Assembly (NCBI RefSeq): GCF_003337575.1
Contig: NZ_QPJM01000017.1
Location: forward strand, 1-64,000
DNA: 64,000 nt
Origin: Phyllobacterium bourgognense
GTDB taxonomy: Bacteria > Pseudomonadota > Alphaproteobacteria > Rhizobiales > Rhizobiaceae
Direction of reading: 5' to 3'
Position numbers and translations under genes: made by a program. Positions 1 to 8,645 of this stretch are shown here, piece by piece. The first letter of the stretch is position 1. Every line of letters starts with the position of its first letter. Under the pieces are notes generated by a model, which worked only from the letters and a program-made list of their open reading frames with translations, was not told the origin of the DNA and ran no database searches.

Positions 1-199
1 TCAGGGCGCGAGGGTGGTTGCAACCAACCATGCTTGAAACCGCGCTCCTCCCAGGGCGGTTTAAGCCGATTAAATAAGAGTCTGTGATTAATTCGGTCCA
101 GCGGACAGGAGTCAATTCGCCTTAAGTCTAAGAGAGTTACCCAATCGAAAGCTCATAAAAACATGAAACCCGCCATGAAGCGATTTTCCTGAAATTGCT

Positions 200-787
200 C
201 TAGTTCGAGCCTGGAAAAGACTTCATGGCAATGTCGATCAGCCGGTAAAGCTCGTCCCGGCCAGCGCCGCTCGATGCCTGGACGGCAGTGCCTTGGGCGA
301 TGGTCAAGAGATAGCGGGCAAGATCGTCAGGATTGCTATCAGGGGGAAGATCGTTTTCACGTTTGGCGCGTTCGAAACGCCGCGTAAGCGCCTTCTGCCC
401 TATCTGGCGACGCTCAATAATGGTTTTCTGGATCGCTTCCGCGGCTTCGCTGCAGCCCATGGCCGCATTGATACCAAGGCATCCACCGGGATTGCATTCT
501 TCAGTCTGGGCATTGGCAAAGCCATGCAATATATCCAGCGCAACAATCCGCGCGGTCGGCTGCTCCAGTGCCTTCCAGAAGAAGGCCATGTAGTTCTGCT
601 CGTAGCGCTGCAGCGCCATGCGGAAGAGCTCTTCCTTGTTGCCGAAAGTTCCGTAAAGACTGGGCTTGGTGATACCCATGCCGTCGGTCAGGTCAGTGAT
701 CGACGTGCCCTCATAGCCTTTTCGCCAGAATAGCTCCAAAGCCGTCTGCAAGGCGTCATCCGCATCAAATTCCCTGGGCCGTCCCAT
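200..787 (-). CDS. TetR/AcrR family repressor of the adjacent RND pump
   Basis: A 195-residue TetR-family repressor. The helix-turn-helix lies at about residues 28-48 and ends in the family signature KPSLYGTFGNKEEL. The ligand domain carries cysteines at 98, 103 and 112 (CNPGGC...GC), seen in one TetR subgroup. A GTG at 796 also opens the frame, but the ATG at 787 has GGGAG eight bases upstream and is preferred. The gene is divergent from an RND adaptor/permease pair and two perfect palindromes lie between them. I infer autorepression and repression of the pump, as in BepR, AcrR or NalC-type systems. The inducing ligand cannot be told from the sequence. Confidence 0.93.
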   Translation of the reverse strand: MGRPREFDADDALQTALELFWRKGYEGTSITDLTDGMGITKPSLYGTFGNKEELFRMALQRYEQNYMAFFWKALEQPTARIVALDILHGFANAQTEECNPGGCLGINAAMGCSEAAEAIQKTIIERRQIGQKALTRRFERAKRENDLPPDSNPDDLARYLLTIAQGTAVQASSGAGRDELYRLIDIAMKSFPGSN

Positions 788-809
788 GGACAACACTCCC
801 TAAAAGAAT

Positions 810-890
810 TATACCGCTCGGTATAAAATTCCATTGACAGCTGTTACATCGCCGCCTTATATCAGCCGTTCTATACCGCTCGGTATAGAA
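810..890 (+). promoter_or_regulatory. RND operon promoter with two TetR operator palindromes
   Basis: Two perfect palindromes share the core TATACCGCTCGGTATA. One is at 810-825 (7-bp arms). The other is at 869-890 and extends to TTCTATACCG-CT-CGGTATAGAA (10-bp arms). A promoter-like TTGACA (834-839) and TTATAT (857-862), 17 bp apart, lies between them and reads toward the adaptor gene. The second palindrome sits just downstream of the -10, where bound repressor would block transcription. The first sits 23 bp before the repressor's own start and would give autoregulation. Seen: the palindromes. Inferred: the bound protein. Confidence 0.85.
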
Positions 891-960
891 CGTCAATGCT
901 CAATTCGATGATCGAATTCAGATTCGCCACCCTCCCAATGGCGGAAACTTTCAAAGCAGG

Positions 961-2193
961 ATGACCACGATGTCAATCAGCACTTTAAGAAAAAGCCTCT
1001 ATGCCAGCGCTCTGGTTCTGACACTTGCCACTGTCGGCGGCTCGCACTTCCTGGACATGCAGCAGAGCCACGCGGAAGGCGAAAAGAGTCAGGCCGCGCC
1101 TGCGCCAGCGACGCCTGTTTCGGTTGCGGTCGTACAGCCAAAGCTCGTTACGCAGTGGAGCGAATTCTCTGGTCGGCTCGAGGCGGTCGATGCCGTTGAA
1201 GTACGCTCACGCGTCGCCGGCGCCATTCAGTCCGTTGCCTTCAAGGAAGGTGCAATCGTCAAGCAGGGCGACCTTCTGGTCAAGATCGACCCGGCGCCAT
1301 ATGAGGCTGAAGTTGCGCGCGCAAAGGCGCAGGTGGCCTCTGCCGAATCGAAGCTCGCCTATGCCAAGAGCGAACTTCAACGCGGCAAGCAGCTCGTGAC
1401 ATCGCGCTTTGCATCCCAGAGCGATTACGATCAACGTCTGAATGTTCAGACCAGCGCCGAGGCGGACCTCGAAGCGGCCAAGGCCGTATTGCAGACCGCC
1501 ATGCTCAACCTCGACTGGACCGATATTCGCGCACCGATCAGCGGCCGGGTCGGACGTATCGAGATCACCCCCGGCAATCTCATCGCCGAGGGACCAAGCG
1601 CGCCGTTACTGACGTCGCTGGTTTCGATCAGCCCGATTTATGCAAGTTTCGAGGCCGATGAGAACGTCGTCGCCAATGCGCTCGCCGATCTTCCCGAGGG
1701 CTTGAACAGCCGCGACTTCGTCAACCGCATCCCGGTTCAGATGGATGTGCACGGCCAGGACGGGATCACCGGCAAGCTGCAGCTGATCAACAATAGCGTG
1801 GATGCGACGAGCGGTACCGTCAAGGTTCGCGCGGTGTTTGATAACGCCAATGGCAAGCTGATGCCCGGTCAGTTCGCCAAAGTCCGCATGGGTCAGGCCA
1901 ACGAGCGTAACGAATTGCTGGTCGACGAAAAGGCTGTTGGAACCGACCAGAACAAGAAGTTCGTCATGGTCGTCAATTCGAAAAACGTCGTCGAGTATCG
2001 CGAAATCTCGCTTGGCGCCAAGGCCGATGGCCTACGGATCGTCACGGCTGGATTGCGGGCGGATGACAAGGTCGTCGTCAATGGCTTGCAGCGTATTCGC
2101 CCTGGCTCGCTCGTTGCACCGGAGATGGTCGCGATGGGCAACAAAGCCCCAGACCAGCAGGCGCTGGCGGACCAGGCCAAGGTGAAACAATAA
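961..2193 (+). CDS. RND efflux periplasmic adaptor (membrane fusion protein)
   Basis: A 410-residue membrane fusion protein of the AcrA/MexE/BepD type, which bridges the inner-membrane RND permease to an outer-membrane channel. Residues 12-30 form an N-terminal hydrophobic anchor or signal segment with no lipobox cysteine. A barrel-sandwich (lipoyl-like) half follows (RSRVAGAIQSVAFKEGAIVK, about 82-101), then an alpha-helical hairpin (about 118-180) and the second lipoyl half (IRAPISGRVGRIEITPGNLI). The beta-barrel and membrane-proximal domains complete it. The RND permease starts 36 bp downstream. No outer-membrane factor gene is nearby, so a TolC homologue encoded elsewhere is probably shared. 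Exported substrates are unknown; the divergent TetR gene suggests inducible expression. Confidence 0.94.
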   Translation: MTTMSISTLRKSLYASALVLTLATVGGSHFLDMQQSHAEGEKSQAAPAPATPVSVAVVQPKLVTQWSEFSGRLEAVDAVEVRSRVAGAIQSVAFKEGAIVKQGDLLVKIDPAPYEAEVARAKAQVASAESKLAYAKSELQRGKQLVTSRFASQSDYDQRLNVQTSAEADLEAAKAVLQTAMLNLDWTDIRAPISGRVGRIEITPGNLIAEGPSAPLLTSLVSISPIYASFEADENVVANALADLPEGLNSRDFVNRIPVQMDVHGQDGITGKLQLINNSVDATSGTVKVRAVFDNANGKLMPGQFAKVRMGQANERNELLVDEKAVGTDQNKKFVMVVNSKNVVEYREISLGAKADGLRIVTAGLRADDKVVVNGLQRIRPGSLVAPEMVAMGNKAPDQQALADQAKVKQ

Positions 2194-2229
2194 CTATCAA
2201 GAGCCCCGCATCGGGCAGGTGGAATTGAT

Positions 2230-5200
2230 ATGAATATCTCCAATTTCTTTATCGACCGCCCGATCTTTGCGGGCGTTCTTTCTTTCATCATCTTCCTTGG
2301 CGGTTTGATTGCGCTGACGACGATGCCCGTCTCGGAATATCCGGATGTCGTGCCCCCATCGATCGTGGTGCGGGCGCAATATCCGGGGGCAAATCCGAAG
2401 GTCATTGCCGAAACAGTGGCAACGCCGATGGAAGAGCAGATCAACGGCGTTGAAGGCATGCTCTACATGGGCAGCCAGGCGACGGCAGACGGCCAGATGA
2501 CGCTGACTGTGACCTTTGCGCTTGGTACAGATCCGGACAAGGCGCAGCAGCTGGTGCAGAACCGCGTTTCGCAGGCGGAACCGCGCTTGCCGGAAGAAGT
2601 GCGCAGCCTCGGGATCACCACGGTCAAGAGTTCGCCTGACCTGATGCTGGTGGTCAACCTCATCTCGCCCAATGATCGCTACGACATCACGTACTTGCGC
2701 AACTACGCCCTGATCAACATCAAGGATCGCCTCGCCCGCATCAACGGCGTCGGCGATGTGCAATTGTTCGGATCCGGCGACTATTCGATGCGTATCTGGC
2801 TCGATCCGCAGAAGACCGCGGAACTCGGCCTCTCGGCAACCGATGTTCTTAACGAGATCCGTGCCCAGAACGTGCAGGCTGCTGCCGGTACCATCGGTGC
2901 GTCGCCCAACTCGAACAGTGTCGATCTGCAGTTGACGGTGAACGCGCAAGGTCGGTTGCAATCCGAAGAAGAATTCGGCCAGATCATCGTCAAGACTGCC
3001 GCCAATGGCGCCATCACACATTTGAGCGACATTGCCCGCATCGAACTTGGCGCAGCGGACTATTCGCTACGGTCGCTGCTCGACAACAAGAGCGCCGTCG
3101 CTATCCCGATCTTTCAGGCACCGGGCTCCAATGCGATCCAGATCGCCGACGAAGTTCGTGCAGCGATGAACGAGATGAAGCTGACCATGCCGGAAGGCGT
3201 GGATTACGAGATCGTCTACGATACGACCCAGTTCGTTCGCGCTTCGATCGAGGCCGTCATCCATACGCTGCTTGAAGCGGTATTGCTGGTCGTTCTGGTT
3301 GTTATCCTGTTCCTGCAAACGTGGCGCGCATCGATCATCCCGCTGATTGCGGTGCCGATATCGATCGTCGGTACATTTGCGGTGATGCATCTGTTCGGTT
3401 TCTCGATTAATGCGCTCAGCCTGTTCGGTCTTGTTCTCGCGATCGGTATCGTCGTCGATGACGCCATCGTGGTGGTTGAAAACGTCGAGCGAAATATCGA
3501 GAACGGTCTGGCCCCTCGGCAAGCGACAGTACAGGCGATGCGCGAAGTTTCGGGACCGATCATCGCGATTGCGCTGGTTCTGGTCGCGGTTTTCGTGCCC
3601 CTCGCCTTCATCACCGGACTGACCGGGCAGTTCTATCGGCAGTTCGCCCTGACGATCGCCATCTCGACAGTTATCTCGGCATTCAACTCCCTCACGCTGT
3701 CGCCTGCCCTCGCGGCATTGTTGCTCAAGGGACATGACCAGCCGAAGGACCGTTTGACGCGCTTCATGGATCTGACGCTCGGCTGGCTTTTCCGTGGATT
3801 CAATGCCGTGTTCACACGGGGAGCCAACGGTTACAGCAAAGGCGTGCGCGGCGTTATCTCGCGCAAAACGATCATGATGGGGATTTATCTCGTCTTGATC
3901 GGCGCGACCGCGTTCATGTTCAAGAGCGTGCCGGGCGGTTTCGTTCCGCCGCAGGACAAGCAGTACCTGGTCGGCTTCACCCAACTGCCGGATGGTGCGA
4001 CGCTAGACCGGACGGAAGCGGTCGTGCGCCGCATCGGCGATATGGCGTTGAAGATACCCGGCGTGCAAAGCACGATTGCCTTCCCCGGCCTGTCCATCGC
4101 CGGTTTCACCAATAGTTCGAATGCCGGCGTTGTCTTCGTTTCGTTGAAACCTTTCGAGGAGCGCAAGACACCAGACTTGAGTGCCGGTGCTATCGCCATG
4201 GCACTCAATCAGCAGATTGCCGGCATCCAGGAATCGTTCAGCGCCGTCTTCCCGCCGCCTCCCGTACAGGGTCTCGGCTCGATCGGCGGGTTCAAGCTCC
4301 AGATCGAGGATCGCAACGGTCTTGGTTATCAGGCTCTCGACGACGCAACCAAGGCGTTCCTCGCCAAGGCGGCGACTGCGCCGGAGCTGACAGGCCTGTT
4401 CACCAGCTATCAGATCAATGTTCCACAGCTCTACGCCGATGTTGATCGCGCCAAGGCACGCCAACTCAACGTATCACTGCCGGAAATCTTCAACACGCTG
4501 CAGATCTATCTAGGCTCGGTCTATGTCAACGACTTCAACAAATTCGGCCGTACGTATTCCGTCCGCATGCAGGCGGAGTCGGATTTCCGGGCCAAGTCTG
4601 AAGATATTGGCGACCTCAAGGTACGATCCGGTTCGGGCGAGATGATCCCGTTGTCGGCCCTCGTCAACGTCTCATCGAGTGCGGGACCGGATCGCGCCAT
4701 GCGCTATAACGGCTTCCTTGCTGCCGACGTGAACGGCAATGCAGCGCCCGGCTATTCATCGGGCCAGGCGCGAGCCGCGGTGGAAAAGATCGCCGCCGAC
4801 ACCTTGCCGCCCGGGATCGGCTTCGAATGGACGGAACTGACCTATCAGGAGATCATTGCGGGCAACTCGGCCTACCTTATCTTCCCGTTGTCGATCCTCC
4901 TGGTGTTCCTCGTTCTCTCGGCACAATATGAAAGCCTGTCACTGCCGCTGTCGATCATCATGATCGTGCCGCTCGGGCTGCTCGCCGCCCTCACCGGCGT
5001 CTGGCTGACGGCGGGAGACAACAATGTCTTCACGCAGATCGGGCTGATCGTGCTTGTCGGGCTATCCGCCAAGAACGCCATCCTGATCGTCGAGTTTGCG
5101 CGGGAACTGGAGTTTGCCGGGGCGACGCCATTCAAGGCCGTGATCGAGGCCAGCCGCCTGCGGCTCAGACCGATCCTGATGACGTCGCTGGCCTTCATCA

Positions 5201-5448
5201 TGGGCGTGGTACCTCTCGTCACATCGACGGGAGCCGGTGCGGAAATGCGTAGTGCCATGGGTGTCGCGGTGTTTGCAGGGATGATCGGCGTGACATTGTT
5301 CGGCCTGTTCATGACGCCGGTGTTCTACGTGCTCATACGTGCGATGACGGGCAATCGACAGCTGAAGAGCCATCATGCCAGCACCTTCGAAGGTGATTCC
5401 GGCCACAATCCGGGCACGATTGCTCCTTTGGCAACGCCAGCCGAGTAA
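2230..5448 (+). CDS. RND multidrug efflux permease (HAE1, MexF-like)
   Basis: A 1072-residue inner-membrane proton/drug antiporter of the HAE1 family, normal in length for AcrB, MexF and BepE/BepG. It opens with FFIDRPIF, the usual N-terminal cytoplasmic helix. The proton relay is intact: adjacent Asp410 and Asp411 in TM4 (GIVVDDAIVVVEN) and Lys948 in TM10 (GLSAKNAILIVEFA), matching AcrB D407, D408 and K940. Large periplasmic loops follow TM1 and TM7. The sequence looks closer to the MexF group (MPVSEYPDVVPPSI) than to AcrB. It is transcribed with the adaptor and ends just before a strong hairpin. Regulation is probably by the divergent TetR protein. Confidence 0.96.
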   Translation: MNISNFFIDRPIFAGVLSFIIFLGGLIALTTMPVSEYPDVVPPSIVVRAQYPGANPKVIAETVATPMEEQINGVEGMLYMGSQATADGQMTLTVTFALGTDPDKAQQLVQNRVSQAEPRLPEEVRSLGITTVKSSPDLMLVVNLISPNDRYDITYLRNYALINIKDRLARINGVGDVQLFGSGDYSMRIWLDPQKTAELGLSATDVLNEIRAQNVQAAAGTIGASPNSNSVDLQLTVNAQGRLQSEEEFGQIIVKTAANGAITHLSDIARIELGAADYSLRSLLDNKSAVAIPIFQAPGSNAIQIADEVRAAMNEMKLTMPEGVDYEIVYDTTQFVRASIEAVIHTLLEAVLLVVLVVILFLQTWRASIIPLIAVPISIVGTFAVMHLFGFSINALSLFGLVLAIGIVVDDAIVVVENVERNIENGLAPRQATVQAMREVSGPIIAIALVLVAVFVPLAFITGLTGQFYRQFALTIAISTVISAFNSLTLSPALAALLLKGHDQPKDRLTRFMDLTLGWLFRGFNAVFTRGANGYSKGVRGVISRKTIMMGIYLVLIGATAFMFKSVPGGFVPPQDKQYLVGFTQLPDGATLDRTEAVVRRIGDMALKIPGVQSTIAFPGLSIAGFTNSSNAGVVFVSLKPFEERKTPDLSAGAIAMALNQQIAGIQESFSAVFPPPPVQGLGSIGGFKLQIEDRNGLGYQALDDATKAFLAKAATAPELTGLFTSYQINVPQLYADVDRAKARQLNVSLPEIFNTLQIYLGSVYVNDFNKFGRTYSVRMQAESDFRAKSEDIGDLKVRSGSGEMIPLSALVNVSSSAGPDRAMRYNGFLAADVNGNAAPGYSSGQARAAVEKIAADTLPPGIGFEWTELTYQEIIAGNSAYLIFPLSILLVFLVLSAQYESLSLPLSIIMIVPLGLLAALTGVWLTAGDNNVFTQIGLIVLVGLSAKNAILIVEFARELEFAGATPFKAVIEASRLRLRPILMTSLAFIMGVVPLVTSTGAGAEMRSAMGVAVFAGMIGVTLFGLFMTPVFYVLIRAMTGNRQLKSHHASTFEGDSGHNPGTIAPLATPAE

Positions 5449-5459
5449 CAAAAATCTCC

Positions 5460-5493
5460 GGCGGTGCAGAGCTTTCATAGGCTCTGCACCGCC
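5460..5493 (+). terminator. Hairpin after the RND operon
   Basis: A perfect 13-bp stem (GGCGGTGCAGAGC paired with GCTCTGCACCGCC) with an 8-nt loop begins 12 bp after the permease stop codon. No T-run follows, so it may act as a weak intrinsic terminator or protect the mRNA 3' end. Confidence 0.6.
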
Positions 5494-5711
5494 TGGGCTA
5501 AACCACTGAAACTAAATATCTTCTTCGACATTGTAGCAGCAATATTTCATCGCCGGAAAAGGCTATCACGGCACAGTTGAACGAGGATGAGAACTTTTTG
5601 GGTGACAAAAGGTTTCAAACTGTTACAGTTGCGTGACCAAGCCGAAATTCGGCACTATCGATCATGATCCTCTGGTGTTTTCTAAGGATCGTCCAATCGG
5701 GAGCAGTCCTT

Positions 5712-5834
5712 ATGAGCTTTGCCGCAGCAAATGATAACCGGAAGATCAGCGACGGGTTTATACCCTTCGTCACTTTTGTAATATGCACCCAGGTAGCAGC
5801 CACTATTCTGCTCGCTTTGCCAAATTGGTATTGA
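5712..5834 (+). CDS. Small single-span membrane peptide (hypothetical)
   Basis: A 40-codon frame starting MSFAAANDNRKISD and ending in ALPNWY. Residues 16-36 are hydrophobic (FIPFVTFVICTQVAATILLA), consistent with one transmembrane helix. GGGAGCAG lies about 7 bases before the ATG, a good ribosome site. No homologue is recognised. A second short hydrophobic frame overlaps its stop codon at 5831. Other small membrane-protein genes follow, so it may belong to a cluster of them. Coding status rests on the ribosome site and the transmembrane profile only. Confidence 0.4.
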   Translation: MSFAAANDNRKISDGFIPFVTFVICTQVAATILLALPNWY

Positions 5835-5929
5835 GGCCCCAACCCGCCCCTACAGGTTTTTCAATCCTGCCCATCCTGGCAGGAGCAATAATTATTCTCA
5901 TGATTGCCGGTGTTTTTTTCGCAACTTGA
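5831..5929 (+). CDS. Possible tiny membrane peptide, TTG start
   Basis: A 32-codon frame opened by a TTG that overlaps the stop codon of the previous 40-residue frame. It reads PTGFSILPILAGAIIILMIA followed by GVFFAT, one clear transmembrane stretch after a proline-rich start. There is no convincing ribosome site, so translation would depend on coupling to the upstream frame. It could be chance; it is listed because the hydrophobic helix is well formed and the overlap resembles translational coupling. Confidence 0.2.
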   Translation: MRPQPAPTGFSILPILAGAIIILMIAGVFFAT

Positions 5930-6038
5930 GGCTGGCTGGTAGTCCTCCCTCCCAATCCCTTTCATCCAACCAAAGTCTGGCTATTAAAGCTGCCAAGCAA
6001 TTGGGATAGTGCGGTCCTGTGTGCAGGGAAGTGCCGGG

Positions 6039-6299
6039 ATGAACGAAGACATCAACACTCAAGCGCGTGACAATGAAATAGTAAAGTATTTTTCAGCATC
6101 GCTTGATCGTCTATCAACTGCTGCAGTTGTCGTGGGCTTTATAGGACCTGCGACGGTTTTGACGAGCAATCCGGAGGTAACTCTATCCTACGATTCTCGT
6201 CGCTGGGTTTTTGTCATCGTATCGAGTGTCTATTGGCTCGTCACATCGTATGGGCTACATATAACCGGCAAAGCCACTCTGGCTCGAGGATTCCGATGA
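6039..6299 (+). CDS. Small two-span membrane protein (hypothetical)
   Basis: An 86-residue protein starting MNEDINTQARDNEIVKYF, with two predicted transmembrane segments (about 27-46, AAVVVGFIGPATVL, and about 58-75, WVFVIVSSVYWLVTSYGL) and short charged ends. A GTG at 6009 would add ten residues, but the ATG at 6039 has AGGGAAG about seven bases upstream. Its stop codon overlaps the next start (ATGA at 6296-6299), so the two genes are very likely co-translated. No family is recognised. The layout suggests a two-component membrane complex of unknown role. Confidence 0.6.
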   Translation: MNEDINTQARDNEIVKYFSASLDRLSTAAVVVGFIGPATVLTSNPEVTLSYDSRRWVFVIVSSVYWLVTSYGLHITGKATLARGFR

Positions 6300-6454
6300 C
6301 AAACGAATTGGCATATCTGATTACATCTGTAGTCTTGGGTACGCTCGTTGTCGGCTATGCTTATTTTGCTTCCCAAAAGCTTATCGCTACAGTGGAACGC
6401 CACGAACGTGAGCGGGAAGAACGCAAGCGCCAATATTTGAAACCTGTTCAGTAA
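6296..6454 (+). CDS. Small single-span membrane protein (hypothetical)
   Basis: A 52-residue protein, MTNELAYLITSVVLGTLVVG with one N-terminal transmembrane helix (about 5-25), then a highly charged cytoplasmic tail (ERHEREREERKRQ) predicted to be helical. The start overlaps the preceding stop by four bases (ATGA), a typical coupled arrangement. The in-frame ATG at 6233 lies inside the preceding gene and is less likely. No homologue is recognised. The hydrophobic anchor plus basic/acidic tail resembles small accessory subunits of membrane complexes, but this is only a structural impression. Confidence 0.6.
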   Translation: MTNELAYLITSVVLGTLVVGYAYFASQKLIATVERHEREREERKRQYLKPVQ

Positions 6455-6499
6455 TATTTCCGGTGTTGATCGGGAATTAGCGGTCTGGCAGAGGAATCC

Positions 6500-6769
6500 A
6501 TGAGACCATTGGCAGGATTAACTGTTTTGCTCACGCTCTTCATCACCGGCTGCGTCTCCATGACGCCGGAAGAGCGTCGCGCGCTCGATAGCCAGACCTG
6601 TTCATCCTATGGTTTCCGGCGCGGAACCGATGCGTTCGCAAATTGCCTGCTCAATCTCGACCTTGACCGGCGCGCCGCGAGCCGGGCGCAATTCGAACAG
6701 ATGCAATTCAACACGCCGCTGATCCTATATGACAATCGCTATCGATATTATCGGCACCGGCGATGGTAG
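6500..6769 (+). CDS. Small lipoprotein (hypothetical)
   Basis: An 89-residue predicted lipoprotein. The signal peptide MRPLAGLTVLLTLFITGC ends in a lipobox (ITGC) with the lipidated cysteine at residue 18. The mature part has two further cysteines (34 and 49) that could form a disulphide and an Arg/Tyr-rich C-terminus (YDNRYRYYRHRRW). Short lipoproteins of this layout are common and uncharacterised in Rhizobiales. Serine at +2 after the cysteine (CVS gives valine at +2) does not suggest inner-membrane retention, so outer-membrane sorting is likely. A hairpin terminator follows within 10 bp. Confidence 0.75.
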   Translation: MRPLAGLTVLLTLFITGCVSMTPEERRALDSQTCSSYGFRRGTDAFANCLLNLDLDRRAASRAQFEQMQFNTPLILYDNRYRYYRHRRW

Positions 6770-6774
6770 GAGCC

Positions 6775-6800
6775 CGCCCGCAAAGACTGCGGGCGAGTTT
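6775..6800 (+). terminator. Intrinsic terminator, convergent genes
   Basis: A 7-bp GC-rich stem (CGCCCGC / GCGGGCG) with a 7-nt loop, followed by GAGTTT. It lies between the stop of the lipoprotein gene and the stop of the convergent DUF1236 gene. Confidence 0.6.
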
Positions 6801-6816
6801 CATTCGAACAATGTAT

Positions 6817-7338
6817 TTACCGAACCCAGACGACCCGCCGTGTCTCACGTTCTACGAGTGCGGGACGATCCTGCACGTAGACGTATGAGTAGCGCGGCTG
6901 ATCAGGCACAGCGACCAGCGGCACGTCGTCAGGAATGACAGTGCCCATGGTTATATCTCCGTCGATGACCACCGGATCTGTCGGGTTAGTTTCTATGTAC
7001 GTGACAACCTCATCCGGAACAGGCCCGTCATCAAGTGCAACTCCAGACTTATCCGATAGATAGACGACCTCGCGATTGTCCATGGAGACGATCACCGGAC
7101 GGCCATCGACATAGATATAGCCGTAGCCAGGGCTTTCCGGAATTGGCCGCACCACAATTGTTTCGGGTACGACGTAACCCTGGGATAGGTCACCCTCTAT
7201 AACAACTGGATCGGCCGGATGCGCGATGACATAATCCCGGGCAGACTGCGGCACTTCAACGACAACGCTATCCTGAGCGATCGCCAGACCGGAGGTGGCG
7301 AAAAACGCCGCTGCAGCCACTATAAAAACCTTTTTCAT
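6817..7338 (-). CDS. Exported protein with two DUF1236 repeats
   Basis: A 173-residue periplasmic protein. The signal peptide MKKVFIVAAAAFFATSGLAIAQ has an AXA-type cleavage near residue 21. Two copies of a roughly 70-residue DUF1236 unit follow. Each has the pattern V(I)xxxPxDPVVIxGDxxxGxVxPxxVxxxxxPxxPxYxYxYVxxRPxxV; the first begins near residue 30 and the second near residue 103. DUF1236 proteins are typical of Rhizobiales and have no known activity. The frame runs open far upstream into the divergent aminotransferase, but the ATG at 7338 with its signal peptide is the convincing start. Confidence 0.85.
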   Translation of the reverse strand: MKKVFIVAAAAFFATSGLAIAQDSVVVEVPQSARDYVIAHPADPVVIEGDLSQGYVVPETIVVRPIPESPGYGYIYVDGRPVIVSMDNREVVYLSDKSGVALDDGPVPDEVVTYIETNPTDPVVIDGDITMGTVIPDDVPLVAVPDQPRYSYVYVQDRPALVERETRRVVWVR

Positions 7339-7507
7339 TATCCTGCCTCTCAATTGAACCTGTTTTGTCCCAGTGGGAGGGAAACCCCGCGACAATCGTT
7401 TGGTTCCGCTGAAAGACGATATGTGATCGCGACTTCGAACTGTGAGTTCGACGCAAAAGAGCGAAATTTTGCTTTTCGCCGGCATAAAAACTGATATCGC
7501 TGTGGAC

Positions 7508-8608
7508 ATGGAACCGCAGCTGATCCCCCTGATCGACTCCCTGCCCTCGACAGTGCCGTTCGTCGGACCGGAAGCGCTGGAGCGCAAGCGCAACCGGGCT
7601 TTCAAAGCGCGGCTTGGCGCCAATGAAAGCGGCTTCGGCCCAGCGCCTTCAGTCATTGCCGCCATACAAAGCCATGCCGGGGAGGCGTGGAAATACGCCG
7701 ATCCCGAGAATTTCGACTTGAAGCATGCGCTTGCAGCGCATCTCGGCGTTGCACCGACCAATATCGTCGTTGGCGAAGGCGTCGATACGTTGCTCGGACT
7801 CGCCGTGCGCCAGTACGTGCGCGAGAGCACGCCGGTCGTCACTTCGCTCGGTGCCTATCCGACATTCAATTTTCATGTGGCCGGCTTTGGCGGACGGCTG
7901 GTGACAGTGCCTTACGGGGATGATCGCGAGGACCTCGAGGCATTGCTTGCCGCGGTAAAGCGCGAACAGGCACCGCTCGTCTATCTCTCCAACCCTGACA
8001 ATCCAATGGGGACGTGGTGGGCAGCGGCGGAGATCGAACGCTTTATCGATGTGCTGCCGAAAGACACGATGCTGATCCTGGACGAAGCTTACGGCGAAAC
8101 GGCACCGGCGGACGCTCTGCCGCGGATCGATGTTTCGCGGCCGAATGTCTTGCGCATGCGCACCTTTTCCAAGGCATATGGGCTCGCCGGAATGCGCTGC
8201 GGCTATGCTGTCGGCGCAGAAAAACAGATCCTGGCCTTCGACAAAATCCGCAACCATTTCGGCATGAACAAACTGACACAGATAGCCGCCCTCGCAGCGC
8301 TAAAGGATCAAGATTATCTCAAGGCGGTGATTGCACGGATTATCGCTGGACGTGAGCGGATGGTGCAGATTGCTGCGAAGAACGACCTTGCGGCGATTCC
8401 CTCTGCTACCAATTTCGTCACTATCGATTGCGGGCGCGATGGGTCATATGCCCTCGCGGTTCTCAACGCCCTGATCGACCGCGACGTCTTCGTACGCAAA
8501 CCAATGGCGCCGGGTCTGGACCGTTGCATCCGTGTCAGCGTCGGCCTTGACGAAGAACTCGATTATTTCGAACAGCAGCTTCCGCAGGCATTGGCCGCTG
8601 TTAAGTAG
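7508..8608 (+). CDS. PLP-dependent aminotransferase, HisC-like class I/II
   Basis: A 366-residue fold-type I aminotransferase related to histidinol-phosphate aminotransferase. Lys222 in FSKAYGLAGMRCGY is the Schiff-base lysine. Asp192 in LDEAYGE pairs with the pyridine nitrogen, and the SNPDNPMGT motif holds the ring hydroxyl. A GTG at 7442 would add 22 residues; the ATG at 7508 (MEPQLIPLIDSLPSTVPFVGP) fits the usual N-terminus of this rhizobial group. It stands alone, with no histidine or aromatic biosynthesis genes nearby, so the amino acid substrate is not assigned. Divergent from the DUF1236 gene and followed by a DUF423 gene 37 bp downstream. Confidence 0.85.
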   Translation: MEPQLIPLIDSLPSTVPFVGPEALERKRNRAFKARLGANESGFGPAPSVIAAIQSHAGEAWKYADPENFDLKHALAAHLGVAPTNIVVGEGVDTLLGLAVRQYVRESTPVVTSLGAYPTFNFHVAGFGGRLVTVPYGDDREDLEALLAAVKREQAPLVYLSNPDNPMGTWWAAAEIERFIDVLPKDTMLILDEAYGETAPADALPRIDVSRPNVLRMRTFSKAYGLAGMRCGYAVGAEKQILAFDKIRNHFGMNKLTQIAALAALKDQDYLKAVIARIIAGRERMVQIAAKNDLAAIPSATNFVTIDCGRDGSYALAVLNALIDRDVFVRKPMAPGLDRCIRVSVGLDEELDYFEQQLPQALAAVK

Positions 8609-8645
8609 CCGCTGAGCGCGGACAAATCTGAAAACGGAGAACAAC

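Noticed and set aside
15-26. Perfect palindrome TGGTTGCAACCA at the left edge
   Set aside because: Only 12 bp, no gene close by in the right orientation, and such short palindromes are expected by chance.
2197-3984. Long leftward open frames opposite the RND permease gene
   Set aside because: They are antisense shadows of a GC-rich gene, lack ribosome sites and contain no recognisable domain; the + strand frame is clearly the real gene.
7339-7842. Upstream extension of the DUF1236 gene
   Set aside because: The frame is open only because it lies opposite the aminotransferase; the ATG at 7338 begins a proper signal peptide.
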